This document shows positions 56,949 through 64,000 of a stretch of 64,000 nucleotides of DNA, one piece after another; the first letter of the stretch is position 1; each line of letters opens with the position of its first letter. This stretch comes from Streptomyces sp. DH12 (lineage in GTDB: Bacteria; Actinomycetota; Actinomycetes; Streptomycetales; Streptomycetaceae), in NCBI RefSeq assembly GCF_020873895.1, contig NZ_JAHWGT010000003.1, forward strand, positions 1-64,000, in the 5' to 3' direction. Under the pieces are notes generated by a model. That model was not told the origin of the DNA, made no database searches, and was given only the letters and a program-made list of their open reading frames with translations. The position numbers and the translations under genes were made by a program.

Positions 56949-58265
56949 ATGGAGTTCCTCGCGGAGTACGACGCGATCCCGCAGTCCGACGCCAAGCGGC
57001 GCGTGGGCCTGCTCAGGCAGCGGATGAAGGCCGACGGCCCCGCCCTGCTGCGCGAACTGCGGGAGCGGCGGCCCGTGTTCGCCACACCCGTCGGGGTCTT
57101 CGTCACCCGGATGGCCGATGTGGTGGAGGTGCTGTCCACCCCCGACGTCTTCACCGTCGGCGTGTACGGGCCGGTCCTGGAGGAGGCCCTGCACGGGCCG
57201 TTCATGCTCGCCCGGGACGGCGCCGACGTGCACTGGCACGACCGCGCCCACGCCCAGCTGATGCTGCCCGCCGAGGACTTCGGGCCGGTGCGCCGGCTGA
57301 CCGCCCGGATCGCGGACGACGCCCTGGACCGGGCGGTCGCGGTGGCGCGCATCGAGGGCCGCACGACGTTCGACTACGTCCAGGAGTACGCCGCGCCGGT
57401 CGCCGCCCGCGTCGCCCGGGAGTACCTGGGCTTCACCGACGTGCCCGAGGAGACCCTGCACACCCTGTCCCAGCGCGTGCAGCGGGCCGTCTTCGTCAAC
57501 CAGGAGAGGGACCCGGAGGTGCACGCCGCAGGCGTGGCGGCCGGCAAGGAACTGCACGACCTCGTGGCCGGCGTCATCGCCCGCCGCCGCGCCGGGGGCA
57601 CCGCCCCGGGCGGCCCGGCCCCGGCCGACGGCCCCGACGACGTCCTCGGGCGGATGCTGCGCGCCTCCCTCCCGCCCGGCACCGGCCGGGAGATGGACGA
57701 CGAGCGGATCAACCACCAGCTCGTCGGCTACCTGATCGGCTACCAGCAGAACGCCACCCAGTGCGCGGCCACCGCCCTGAAGGAGCTCGCCTCGCGCCCC
57801 GACGAGCTGGCCCGCGCCGAAGCGGCGGCCGCCGACGAGGACCCCGCCGTCTTCGACGGGTACGTGTGGGAGGCGCTGCGGTTCCACCCCTTCGTCCCGT
57901 CGACGCCGAGACTCTGCGTCCGCGACCACGTCCTGGCCGCCGGCACGCCCCGCGCGACCCGCCTCGCCCCGGGCACCGTCGTCCACGCGCACCTGGCGTC
58001 GGCGATGTTCGACGAGACGGTCGTCGACGAGCCGTACGCCTTCCGCCCGGACCGCACACCCGTGCACAACCTGGTGCTCGGATACGGCGCGCACGACTGC
58101 GTGGGCAAGTACCCGGCCCGGGCCGTCCTCCCGGAGGCCGTCCGCCGCGTCCTCCTGCGCCCCGGCGTACGCCCCCTGCCCGACGCCGTGCGCGACCTCG
58201 ACTACGCGGGCAGCCCCTACCCCCAGCACTACACCGTGACGGCGGGCGCGACGGCGTCGTCATGA
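56949..58265 (+). CDS. atypical cytochrome P450, probable fatty-acid peroxide isomerase
   Basis: A 438-residue P450. The heme Cys384 lies in LVLGYGAHDCVGKYPARAV, and ExxR is E308-R311 in YVWEALRFHP. The I helix reads GYLIGYQQNATQCAATAL. Gln and Asn stand where O2-using P450s have the acid/alcohol pair (AGxET). Amide-rich or altered I helices are known in P450s that rearrange peroxides (CYP74, prostacyclin synthase, the P450 half of fungal linoleate diol synthases). No ferredoxin or reductase gene is nearby, which fits a peroxide-driven enzyme. Its stop overlaps an ATG of the cyclooxygenase-like gene. ATG 56949 is the best start; one at 56892 is possible. Confidence 0.85.
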   Translation: MEFLAEYDAIPQSDAKRRVGLLRQRMKADGPALLRELRERRPVFATPVGVFVTRMADVVEVLSTPDVFTVGVYGPVLEEALHGPFMLARDGADVHWHDRAHAQLMLPAEDFGPVRRLTARIADDALDRAVAVARIEGRTTFDYVQEYAAPVAARVAREYLGFTDVPEETLHTLSQRVQRAVFVNQERDPEVHAAGVAAGKELHDLVAGVIARRRAGGTAPGGPAPADGPDDVLGRMLRASLPPGTGREMDDERINHQLVGYLIGYQQNATQCAATALKELASRPDELARAEAAAADEDPAVFDGYVWEALRFHPFVPSTPRLCVRDHVLAAGTPRATRLAPGTVVHAHLASAMFDETVVDEPYAFRPDRTPVHNLVLGYGAHDCVGKYPARAVLPEAVRRVLLRPGVRPLPDAVRDLDYAGSPYPQHYTVTAGATASS

Positions 58266-58306
58266 CGCACCCGCGCACCGACGCGACCAGGAGAGGGCCA
58301 GCACGG

Positions 58307-59902
58307 ATGACCACCACCCCGCGCCGCGTCGCGCACACCGGGGCCGGCGACGGCCGCGACCCCTCCAGGGACGGCTGGCGCAACCGCGTCGAGGCGCACG
58401 TCCTCACCCACTACGCCCCCCTGTGGCGGGCCGTGCAGAGCAACCGGTGGCTCTACCGCAGGACCAACGCCGCCCTGACGGACCTCGCCATCCTCAAGGC
58501 GCCGCCGCGCCCGAACCCGCTCAGCACCCTGGCGCCCTACACCTCCTGGGCCTCCCTGACGGACCGCTCGTACGTGGGCCGCCACCTCCCGCCCGACACC
58601 GCCCCCCACCCCGGCCGCCCCGCCCCGGCCGTCGCGGCGGAGCTCTTCCGCCGCGACGGCGAGGGCGCCACCTGCGCCCGCTCGACGGCGCTCCTGCCCG
58701 CCTTCGCCCAGTGGTTCACCGACGGCTTCCTGCGCGGGCACGGCCGCGGCGGCGACCCGCGCCGCACCGACTCGCCGCACACCATCGACATGGTGCAGCT
58801 GTACGGCGCGAACGCGGAGGTGACGGCGTGCCTGCGCCAGTTCGAGGGCGGGCGGCTCAAGAGCCGTACCGTCGGCGGGGGCGAGTTCCCGCCGCTGCTG
58901 TGCGACCAGGGCCGGATCAGGGCGGAGTTCGAGGCGCTGAAACCCGTACGCTGGGAGGACGTCCCGGAGCAGCTGCGCGACACCGTGTTCGCGGCCGGCG
59001 GCGACCGGGCGCACGCCCACCTCGGCCCCATGCTCGTCAACGTGCTCTTCCTCCGCGAGCACAACCGGATCGCCGGACTCCTGGCGCGCGCCCACCCGAG
59101 GTGGGACGACGAACGCCTCTTCCAGACCACCCGCAACATCCTCGTGGTGATGACGATCCGGCTGGTGCTGGAGGAGTACATCAACCACCTGACGCCCTTC
59201 CACTTCCGCTTCCGCCTCGACCCGCGGCGCACCATCAGGTCGAGCTGGTACCGGGAGAACTGGTCGACGATCGAGTTCAGCCTCGTGTACCGCTGGCACA
59301 GCCTGATCCCCTCCACGTACCGGATCGGCGGCAGCGACGTGCCGCTGCTCCACACCCTCGCCAACGGCCGGCTCATCGAGGAGCGCGGCATGGGGCCCCT
59401 CTTCGACGACCTGTCCCGCCAGCCGGCCGGCCGCATGGGCCTGTTCAACACCGACCCGCTGCTCCTGCCCATCGAGGAGCGCAGCGTGGAGGTGAGCCGC
59501 GAGCTCCAGGTCGCCCCGTACAACGACTACCGGGAGCACTTCGGCTTCCCCCGGGCCACCTCCCTGCGCCAGGTGACCGGCGACCCGCAGGTGCTGGAGG
59601 CGCTGCACGACCTGTACGGCGGTGTCGACGAACTGGACCTCTACGTCGGCATCTTCGCCGAGGACGCCCGCCACGGCAGCCTCTTCGGCAACCTGCTCGG
59701 GCGGATCATCGGCATCGACTCGTTCTCGGAGGCGCTGACCAACCCCCTGCTGACGCCCCGGCTCTTCACCGCGGAGACCTTCTCCTCGGAGGGGATGGAC
59801 ATCCTGCGCCGCACGCGCACCCTCTCCGACGTCGTCCACCGCAACATCCCGGAGGACGACGGCCGGTACCTCGTCTCCCTCGGCACGAAGCCGACGCCGT
59901 AG
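58307..59902 (+). CDS. cyclooxygenase-like heme dioxygenase (animal heme peroxidase family)
   Basis: A 531-residue protein colinear with animal prostaglandin H synthase. The stretch FLREHNRIAGLLARAHPRW, then LFQTTRNILVVMTIRLVLEE and EFSLVYRWHSLIPSTYRIG, can be laid on COX without gaps. Tyr328 matches catalytic Tyr385 and His331 the proximal heme His388. Ser474 in DSFSEALTNP matches Ser530. Distal Gln203 is kept as Gln135 (FAQWFTDGFL), but distal His207 is Asp139 and substrate-binding Arg120 is replaced (about Asp59). There is no signal peptide or EGF domain. It should dioxygenate a fatty acid for the P450 partner. ATG 58307 follows AGGAGAGGG; ATG 58262, overlapping the P450 stop, is an alternative. 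Confidence 0.88.
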   Translation: MTTTPRRVAHTGAGDGRDPSRDGWRNRVEAHVLTHYAPLWRAVQSNRWLYRRTNAALTDLAILKAPPRPNPLSTLAPYTSWASLTDRSYVGRHLPPDTAPHPGRPAPAVAAELFRRDGEGATCARSTALLPAFAQWFTDGFLRGHGRGGDPRRTDSPHTIDMVQLYGANAEVTACLRQFEGGRLKSRTVGGGEFPPLLCDQGRIRAEFEALKPVRWEDVPEQLRDTVFAAGGDRAHAHLGPMLVNVLFLREHNRIAGLLARAHPRWDDERLFQTTRNILVVMTIRLVLEEYINHLTPFHFRFRLDPRRTIRSSWYRENWSTIEFSLVYRWHSLIPSTYRIGGSDVPLLHTLANGRLIEERGMGPLFDDLSRQPAGRMGLFNTDPLLLPIEERSVEVSRELQVAPYNDYREHFGFPRATSLRQVTGDPQVLEALHDLYGGVDELDLYVGIFAEDARHGSLFGNLLGRIIGIDSFSEALTNPLLTPRLFTAETFSSEGMDILRRTRTLSDVVHRNIPEDDGRYLVSLGTKPTP

Positions 59903-60103
59903 CGGCCGGGGCCGGGGCCGGGGCCGGGGGCCGTCGCGGGTGCGACGGGTGTGGCGGAACACGTTTCACCTCACCCGCAGCGGCAACCCCTCCCCGGAGG
60001 GCGGCGACGCCCGCGTCGGCCACCACTCGGTCCACGACCCACGGCCGACGCACGGAGCACGGCGCAGCGAGCACGACGCACGACAGGGAGAGGCGACGAC
60101 ACC

Positions 60104-60522
60104 ATGAGCGCGGACAGCATCCCGGCGCTGAAGAAGATCAGCGAGTCCGACCAGGTGGTGGCCGCCCCGGACCAGGACGTCCGAGGCCGCAGCGTGGCGA
60201 CCCCCACGGCGAGGAGCTGGGCACGGTGGAGGACCTGCTCATCGACGAGCACGAGGAGAAGGTCCGGTTCCTCCTCGTCGAGCACGGCGGCTTCCTCGGC
60301 ATCGGGGAGAAGAAGACGTTCATCCCCGTCGACGCGGTGACGGGGGTCGAGGCCGACCTGGTCCGCATCAGCTCCTCACGCGAGCACATGGCCGGTGCCC
60401 CCGCGTACGACCCCGACCTGGTCGACGAACCGCGGTACTCCGACGACGTCTTCCGCGACTTCGGCACGGCACCCTTCTGGGGCCACGGGTACGTCCACCC
60501 GCCGTTCCCGCGCCACCCCTGA
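60104..60522 (+). pseudogene. PRC-barrel domain gene with a frameshift
   Basis: The ATG at 60104 (after GGGAGAGG) opens MSADSIPALKKISESDQVVA and continues to DVRGRSV. Near 60195 one base seems to be missing. The next frame then reads DPHGEELGTVEDLLIDEHEE, KVRFLLVEHGGFLGIGEKKT and FIPVDAVTGVEADLVRIS to a TGA at 60520, a complete PRC-barrel domain of the kind found in small stress-related proteins of actinobacteria. Either a real single-base deletion or a sequencing error in a CCCCC context. Coding quality is good on both sides, so it was lost recently if at all. Confidence 0.75.
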
Positions 60523-60817
60523 CGGAGCCGGCCGGCTCCCGAGGCGGACGCCGTCCGTGCGCCCCACCCGGCTCCCCGGCATGCGGAGCGCCCCGGGACT
60601 GCCGGTGGACGGCAGTGCGGGCCGCCCCGTGCCGCACCAGGGTTGTTCGCCGACGGCGGTCTGAACCTCCGCCGGGCCGACGCGTGATTCCCGGGCCCGG
60701 GCTCACACCGCGCTCGGCGAGCGGTCGGCACGCCGCCCACCCGAAGGGAGCGCCCCCTCGTGCCGGGTCCGTACACATGTGCCAGGGTCGTGCCTGGCGG
60801 GAAGGAGGGTGCGCGCG

Positions 60818-61879
60818 ATGGCCGACACACCCCACGGCGGTCACGGCAGGCCGTCCACGCCCGGACAGCGCTGGGCCGCGGTCCGGCGGTCGCCGCTGCT
60901 GCCGGCCGTCGTCCTGGTACTGATCCTCGGGGCTGCCGCCGGGCTGTTCGCCGGCTCGTACACGTACTCCATGGCCAAACCGACCCCGCACTCGATCCCG
61001 ACCGCCGTGGTCGGCGCGTACCGGGAGGACCGGGGCACGGCGTTCCTCGACGGCATGGAGGAGGCCCTGGGCGCCGCGGTGAAGGCGCGCACGTACGACA
61101 GCGTCGCGCAGGCGCGGCGAGCGGTCGACGAACAGGAAGTGTTCGCCATCCTCGACGTGCGCGACGGCGGGCGCCGCGTGGTGCTGGACGTCTCGGGGGC
61201 CTCGGGCGTCTCGGTGGCCCAGGTACTGGCCGAAGCCGCCCCCGCGGTGGGCCGCGAGACCGGGGTCGCGGTCACCGTCCGCGACGTCAACCCGCTCCAG
61301 CCGGGCGACCCCCGGGGGCTGGCCATCTTCTACATCTCGCTCGCCGCCGTGATCATCGGTTTCGTCGGCGCCATCCAACTGAGCGTCCACGCCCGGGAGC
61401 TCACCCCGCCGGAGCGCATCGCCTTCACCGCCGCGTACGCGCTGCTCGGCGGCTTCGCGATCGCGGCGGCCGTGGACTGGCTGCTCGGCGCGCTCGACCT
61501 CCCGTTCGTCGAGTCGTGGCTGATCCTCGCGCTGACGATGTTCGCCAGCGGCATGGTCTTCACCATGTTCAACACGTTGATCGGCCGCTGGGCGATGCTG
61601 CCGACGTGGGGGCTGATGGTGCTGCTGGGCAACCCCTCGTCCGGCGGCGCGGTGTCCTGGCCGCTGCTGCCGTCGGCGCTGGGCGCGATCGGCCGGTGGC
61701 TGCCGCCCGGCGCGTCGGTCAGCGCCCAGCACACGGCCGTCTACTTCCCCGGCCACCAGCACGCGATGCCGTTCCTGGTGCTGGCCGGTTGGGCGCTGGT
61801 GTCCTGCGCGGTCTTCTGGACCTGGCGCCACCGCCACCCCGGCGGCCGCGAACACCACCCGGCGCACGCCGGTTCGTGA
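60818..61879 (+). CDS. ABC-2/YhgE-like membrane protein
   Basis: A 353-residue membrane protein. A first helix (LLPAVVLVLILGAAAGLFAG) precedes an extracytoplasmic domain of about 130 residues, then five further helices (IFYISLAAVIIGFVGAIQLS, AFTAAYALLGGFAIAAAV, SWLILALTMFASGMVFTMF and others). This is the layout of YhgE/Pip and DUF3533-type permeases. The ATG at 60818 has GAAGGAGG 8 bases upstream. Substrate unknown; possible export of lipids or small molecules. Confidence 0.75.
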   Translation: MADTPHGGHGRPSTPGQRWAAVRRSPLLPAVVLVLILGAAAGLFAGSYTYSMAKPTPHSIPTAVVGAYREDRGTAFLDGMEEALGAAVKARTYDSVAQARRAVDEQEVFAILDVRDGGRRVVLDVSGASGVSVAQVLAEAAPAVGRETGVAVTVRDVNPLQPGDPRGLAIFYISLAAVIIGFVGAIQLSVHARELTPPERIAFTAAYALLGGFAIAAAVDWLLGALDLPFVESWLILALTMFASGMVFTMFNTLIGRWAMLPTWGLMVLLGNPSSGGAVSWPLLPSALGAIGRWLPPGASVSAQHTAVYFPGHQHAMPFLVLAGWALVSCAVFWTWRHRHPGGREHHPAHAGS

Positions 61880-62058
61880 ACCCCGGCCACCCCGCCGGCG
61901 CGGCGGACACCGCCGTCGCCGACCGCGGCTTCGGTCGCCGTCCGCGGTCTCGTCGCCGACACCGACACCGACACCGACACCCGTCCGCGACACCTGCCTG
62001 AAGTGCGCGCGCCGCACGATGCCGACGGCGTGGCCGAACCCGGCCGCCCGGCCCCGCA

Positions 62059-62102
62059 GACGCCGAGGGCGGCACCCTGGAAGGGTGCCGCCCTCGGGCG
62101 TC
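62059..62102. terminator. terminator between converging genes
   Basis: A long stem (GACGCC then GAGGGCGGCACCC at 62059-62077, paired with 62083-62102 with one bulged G) around TGGAA lies between the YhgE-like gene and the converging alanine symporter. Confidence 0.8.
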
Positions 62103-62128
62103 CGCGGTCGTGCCGGGACGCGTGCGTG

Positions 62129-63577
62129 TCAGAGCGAGCCGACGGGCGTCCGCTCCTTCGCGGTGGACTCCTCGTCCGACGTGCCCCAGCACTCCACCTC
62201 GCCGCGCAGGCCCGGCACCTGGTCCTTTCGGAAGACCGGGTCGAGGCCCTGGCGGCGCTGGGCCGTGTAGTCGTCGAGGAGGCGGAAGGCGACCGCGCCG
62301 AGGGGGATGATCGCGATCAGGTTGACCAGGACCATCGCGCCCATCGTGACGTCCGCGAGGCTCCAGACCAGCGGGACCGAGCCGATCGCGCCGAGGACGG
62401 CGCAGGCGACGACCACGGCGCGGTACGAGCTCATCACGCTCTTGCTGCGGGTGATGAACCGGATGTTGGACTCGCCGTAGTAGTAGTTGCCGATCATGGA
62501 GCTGAAGGCGACCATGAAGACCACCAGGGTCAGCAGGTGACCCGCCCAGTCGCCGAGCGCGCCGGTGAAGGCGGACTGCGTGACGTCCGCGCCGCCCCGC
62601 TCACCGAGGGTCGGGTTGGCGGACAGGATCACGAAGGCGGTCATGGTGCAGATGACCAGGGTGTCGAAGTAGACGCCGAGGGTCTGGACCAGGCCCTGCT
62701 TGACCGGGTGCGTGGTCTCCGCGGCCGCGGCGGCGTTCGGGGCGGAACCCATGCCCGCCTCGTTGGAGAACATGCCGCGCCGCACGCCCTGGAGGATGGC
62801 CGTGCCCACGGCGCCACCCGCGACCTCGCGGAAGCCGAAGGCCCCGCCGATGATGTCGCCGAGCATGCCCGGCACGCTGCCGAGGTTGAGGAGCACGATG
62901 ACCAGGCCGACCAGCAGGTAGATCCCGGCCATCACCGGGATGATGACCTTGGTGACGGCCGTCAGGCGCTTCACGCCGAAGAACACCGCGAGTGCGAGCA
63001 GCACGGCGAGCACGACGCCGAGGGCGGGGTCGAACCAGGAGGCGTCCGAGCCGAAGGAACCCTTCGCGGCCACCGTGATGGTGTTGGACTGCACCGCGGT
63101 CAGCACGAACCCGAACGTCAGCGTGATCAGAACGGCGAAGACCACGCCGAGCCAGCGCATTCCGAGCGCCTTCTGCATGTAGTAGGCCGGGCCGCCCCGG
63201 TAGGTGCCGGGCTCGGTGTCGCGCACCTTGTAGAGCTGGGCGAGGACCGACTCGACGAACGCCGAGGCACCGCCGACCAGGGCCATCATCCACATCCAGA
63301 AGACGGCTCCGGGGCCGCCCATGGTGATCGCGGTGGCCACGCCGGCGATGTTGCCGGTGCCGATCCGCGCGGCGGCGGAGATGGTGAAGGCGCCGAAGGG
63401 GCTGACACCGGACTGCGGCTTGTCCTTGAGGACCCGGAACATCTCCGGTATCAGGCGGATCTGCACGCCCTTGGAGCGCACCGTGAACCAGACGCCGGCG
63501 ACGGCGACCAGCGGGATCAGCAGATATGTCCAGAAGACGTCGTTGAGGTCGACGACCCAGGCTTCCAACGTGCTCAT
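62129..63577 (-). CDS. alanine/glycine:cation symporter (AGCS family)
   Basis: A 482-residue sodium:amino-acid symporter with about eleven membrane helices. Family hallmarks include SPFGAFTISAAARIGTGNIA, PGAVFWMWMMALVGGASAFV and GVRRGMFSNEAGMGSAPNAA. The C-terminal 45 residues are a soluble tail. The ATG at 63577 has GGGAAGC 7 bases upstream. It imports alanine or glycine with sodium. It is not functionally tied to the neighbours. Confidence 0.93.
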   Translation of the reverse strand: MSTLEAWVVDLNDVFWTYLLIPLVAVAGVWFTVRSKGVQIRLIPEMFRVLKDKPQSGVSPFGAFTISAAARIGTGNIAGVATAITMGGPGAVFWMWMMALVGGASAFVESVLAQLYKVRDTEPGTYRGGPAYYMQKALGMRWLGVVFAVLITLTFGFVLTAVQSNTITVAAKGSFGSDASWFDPALGVVLAVLLALAVFFGVKRLTAVTKVIIPVMAGIYLLVGLVIVLLNLGSVPGMLGDIIGGAFGFREVAGGAVGTAILQGVRRGMFSNEAGMGSAPNAAAAAETTHPVKQGLVQTLGVYFDTLVICTMTAFVILSANPTLGERGGADVTQSAFTGALGDWAGHLLTLVVFMVAFSSMIGNYYYGESNIRFITRSKSVMSSYRAVVVACAVLGAIGSVPLVWSLADVTMGAMVLVNLIAIIPLGAVAFRLLDDYTAQRRQGLDPVFRKDQVPGLRGEVECWGTSDEESTAKERTPVGSL

Positions 63578-63944
63578 GCGAATGCTTCCCGGTTCCTCGT
63601 GAGTCGGGGAATCGGCCCGGTTCCCGCGTGCGCGTACAGGTCGTGTACGGAGCGGACGGCCGGACCGGGTGGTGCGGAGGCAAAGGCTCCGCAAACCCCA
63701 GGACTCTAGGCTGGCGTCGCCGTCCCTGCCTATGGTTCCTGAAAGTGGTCTGTCTCACACGAATCCGATCGGCGGCGTTCTCGCTTCCTCCGGGTCAGGC
63801 GGATCCGGCGTCAGCCTGTCCATCGCTCGGTGGGGCCCCCGGTGCCCGGGCCGTATGCCGCCCGAGAGGTCGGTGAGCCGGTCGGGACGACCTCCGGCGT
63901 CCCTCGTCACCGGGGCGTCCGCGGGACGTGAGAGGGTCTGGGTC
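63578..63944. other. divergent promoter region, symporter/pcaD
   Basis: 367 bp between the symporter start and the next gene. A relatively AT-rich stretch (63720-63785) is the likely promoter region. I see no gene or clear operator. Confidence 0.5.
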
Positions 63945-64000
63945 GTGAGTGAGACACCGTCGAACACGCTGCAATACCGCTTTGACGGGCCAGAAGAGGC
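63945..64000 (+). CDS. pcaD: 3-oxoadipate enol-lactonase, first 18 codons
   Basis: The GTG at 63945 opens MSETPSNTLQYRFDGPEE, cut by the window end. This N-terminus matches, from memory, that of streptomycete 3-oxoadipate enol-lactonases (alpha/beta-hydrolases of the protocatechuate branch of the beta-ketoadipate pathway). Only 18 residues are visible, so the name rests on recognition of a short string; no catalytic residue is in view. Confidence 0.6.
   Translation, partial: MSETPSNTLQYRFDGPEE

Overview
The window looks like chromosomal DNA of a Streptomyces or a close relative. It is very GC-rich with strong third-position GC bias. Start codons are ATG, GTG and occasionally TTG, with frequent 4-base ATGA/GTGA gene overlaps. 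Families typical of the genus are present: an XRE-DUF5753/DUF397/ATPase triad, I36 peptidase inhibitors and NarL-type two-component pairs. From memory, the order gcl, katA, glxR, hyi, uraD-hiuH-uricase, aceB, allR-allB-allantoicase matches the SCO6201-SCO6248 region of S. coelicolor; this was not checked by alignment.

Layout. 1-8.5 kb: the end of a polysaccharide pyruvyl transferase, two secreted I36 inhibitors, a secreted beta-propeller, two related PucR-type regulators, a GNAT acetyltransferase and a zinc-ribbon protein. 8.5-21.5 kb: a purine and glyoxylate block with glyoxylate carboligase, catalase, tartronate semialdehyde reductase, hydroxypyruvate isomerase, the uricase operon, an 8-oxoguanine deaminase-like enzyme and an NCS2 permease. 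21.5-27.5 kb: mixed genes and a whiJ-like regulator triad. 27.6-40.4 kb: malate synthase, a MobA-like nucleotidyltransferase, a Ser/Thr kinase, a two-component system with an ABC exporter, the IclR regulator AllR, allantoinase and allantoicase. 41.3-48.2 kb: an inositol- or sugar-type locus with a dehydrogenase, a GntR regulator, an ABC importer and a ROK kinase. 48.6-61.9 kb: an accessory region with two unusual fusion proteins, two broken genes and a lipid-oxidation cluster. 62-64 kb: an alanine/sodium symporter and the first codons of pcaD.

The purine genes form a pathway. Uricase, HIU hydrolase and OHCU decarboxylase convert urate to allantoin, catalase removes the H2O2, and allantoinase and allantoicase give ureidoglycolate. 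The glyoxylate released from it goes through Gcl, Hyi and GlxR to glycerate, or through malate synthase to malate. Xanthine dehydrogenase and ureidoglycolate lyase are not in the window. The promoters carry two shared operators. One is a pair of 15-bp TTCCnnnnnnnGGAA-type sites set exactly 21 bp apart at gcl, hyi, aceB and allB, most likely for AllR. The other is TTCAAC-N5-GTTGAA at katA, the uricase operon, aceB and allB; the katA and uricase copies differ by one base in 18.

The most unusual region is 51.4-59.9 kb. A cyclooxygenase-like heme protein overlaps or closely follows a cytochrome P450 whose I helix lacks the O2-activating acid/alcohol pair. These two genes diverge from an acyl desaturase and a lone ketosynthase, with a lipase/acetoacetate-decarboxylase-like fusion nearby and no redox-partner genes. 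I infer a bacterial oxylipin- or prostanoid-like pathway (desaturate, dioxygenate, rearrange the peroxide).
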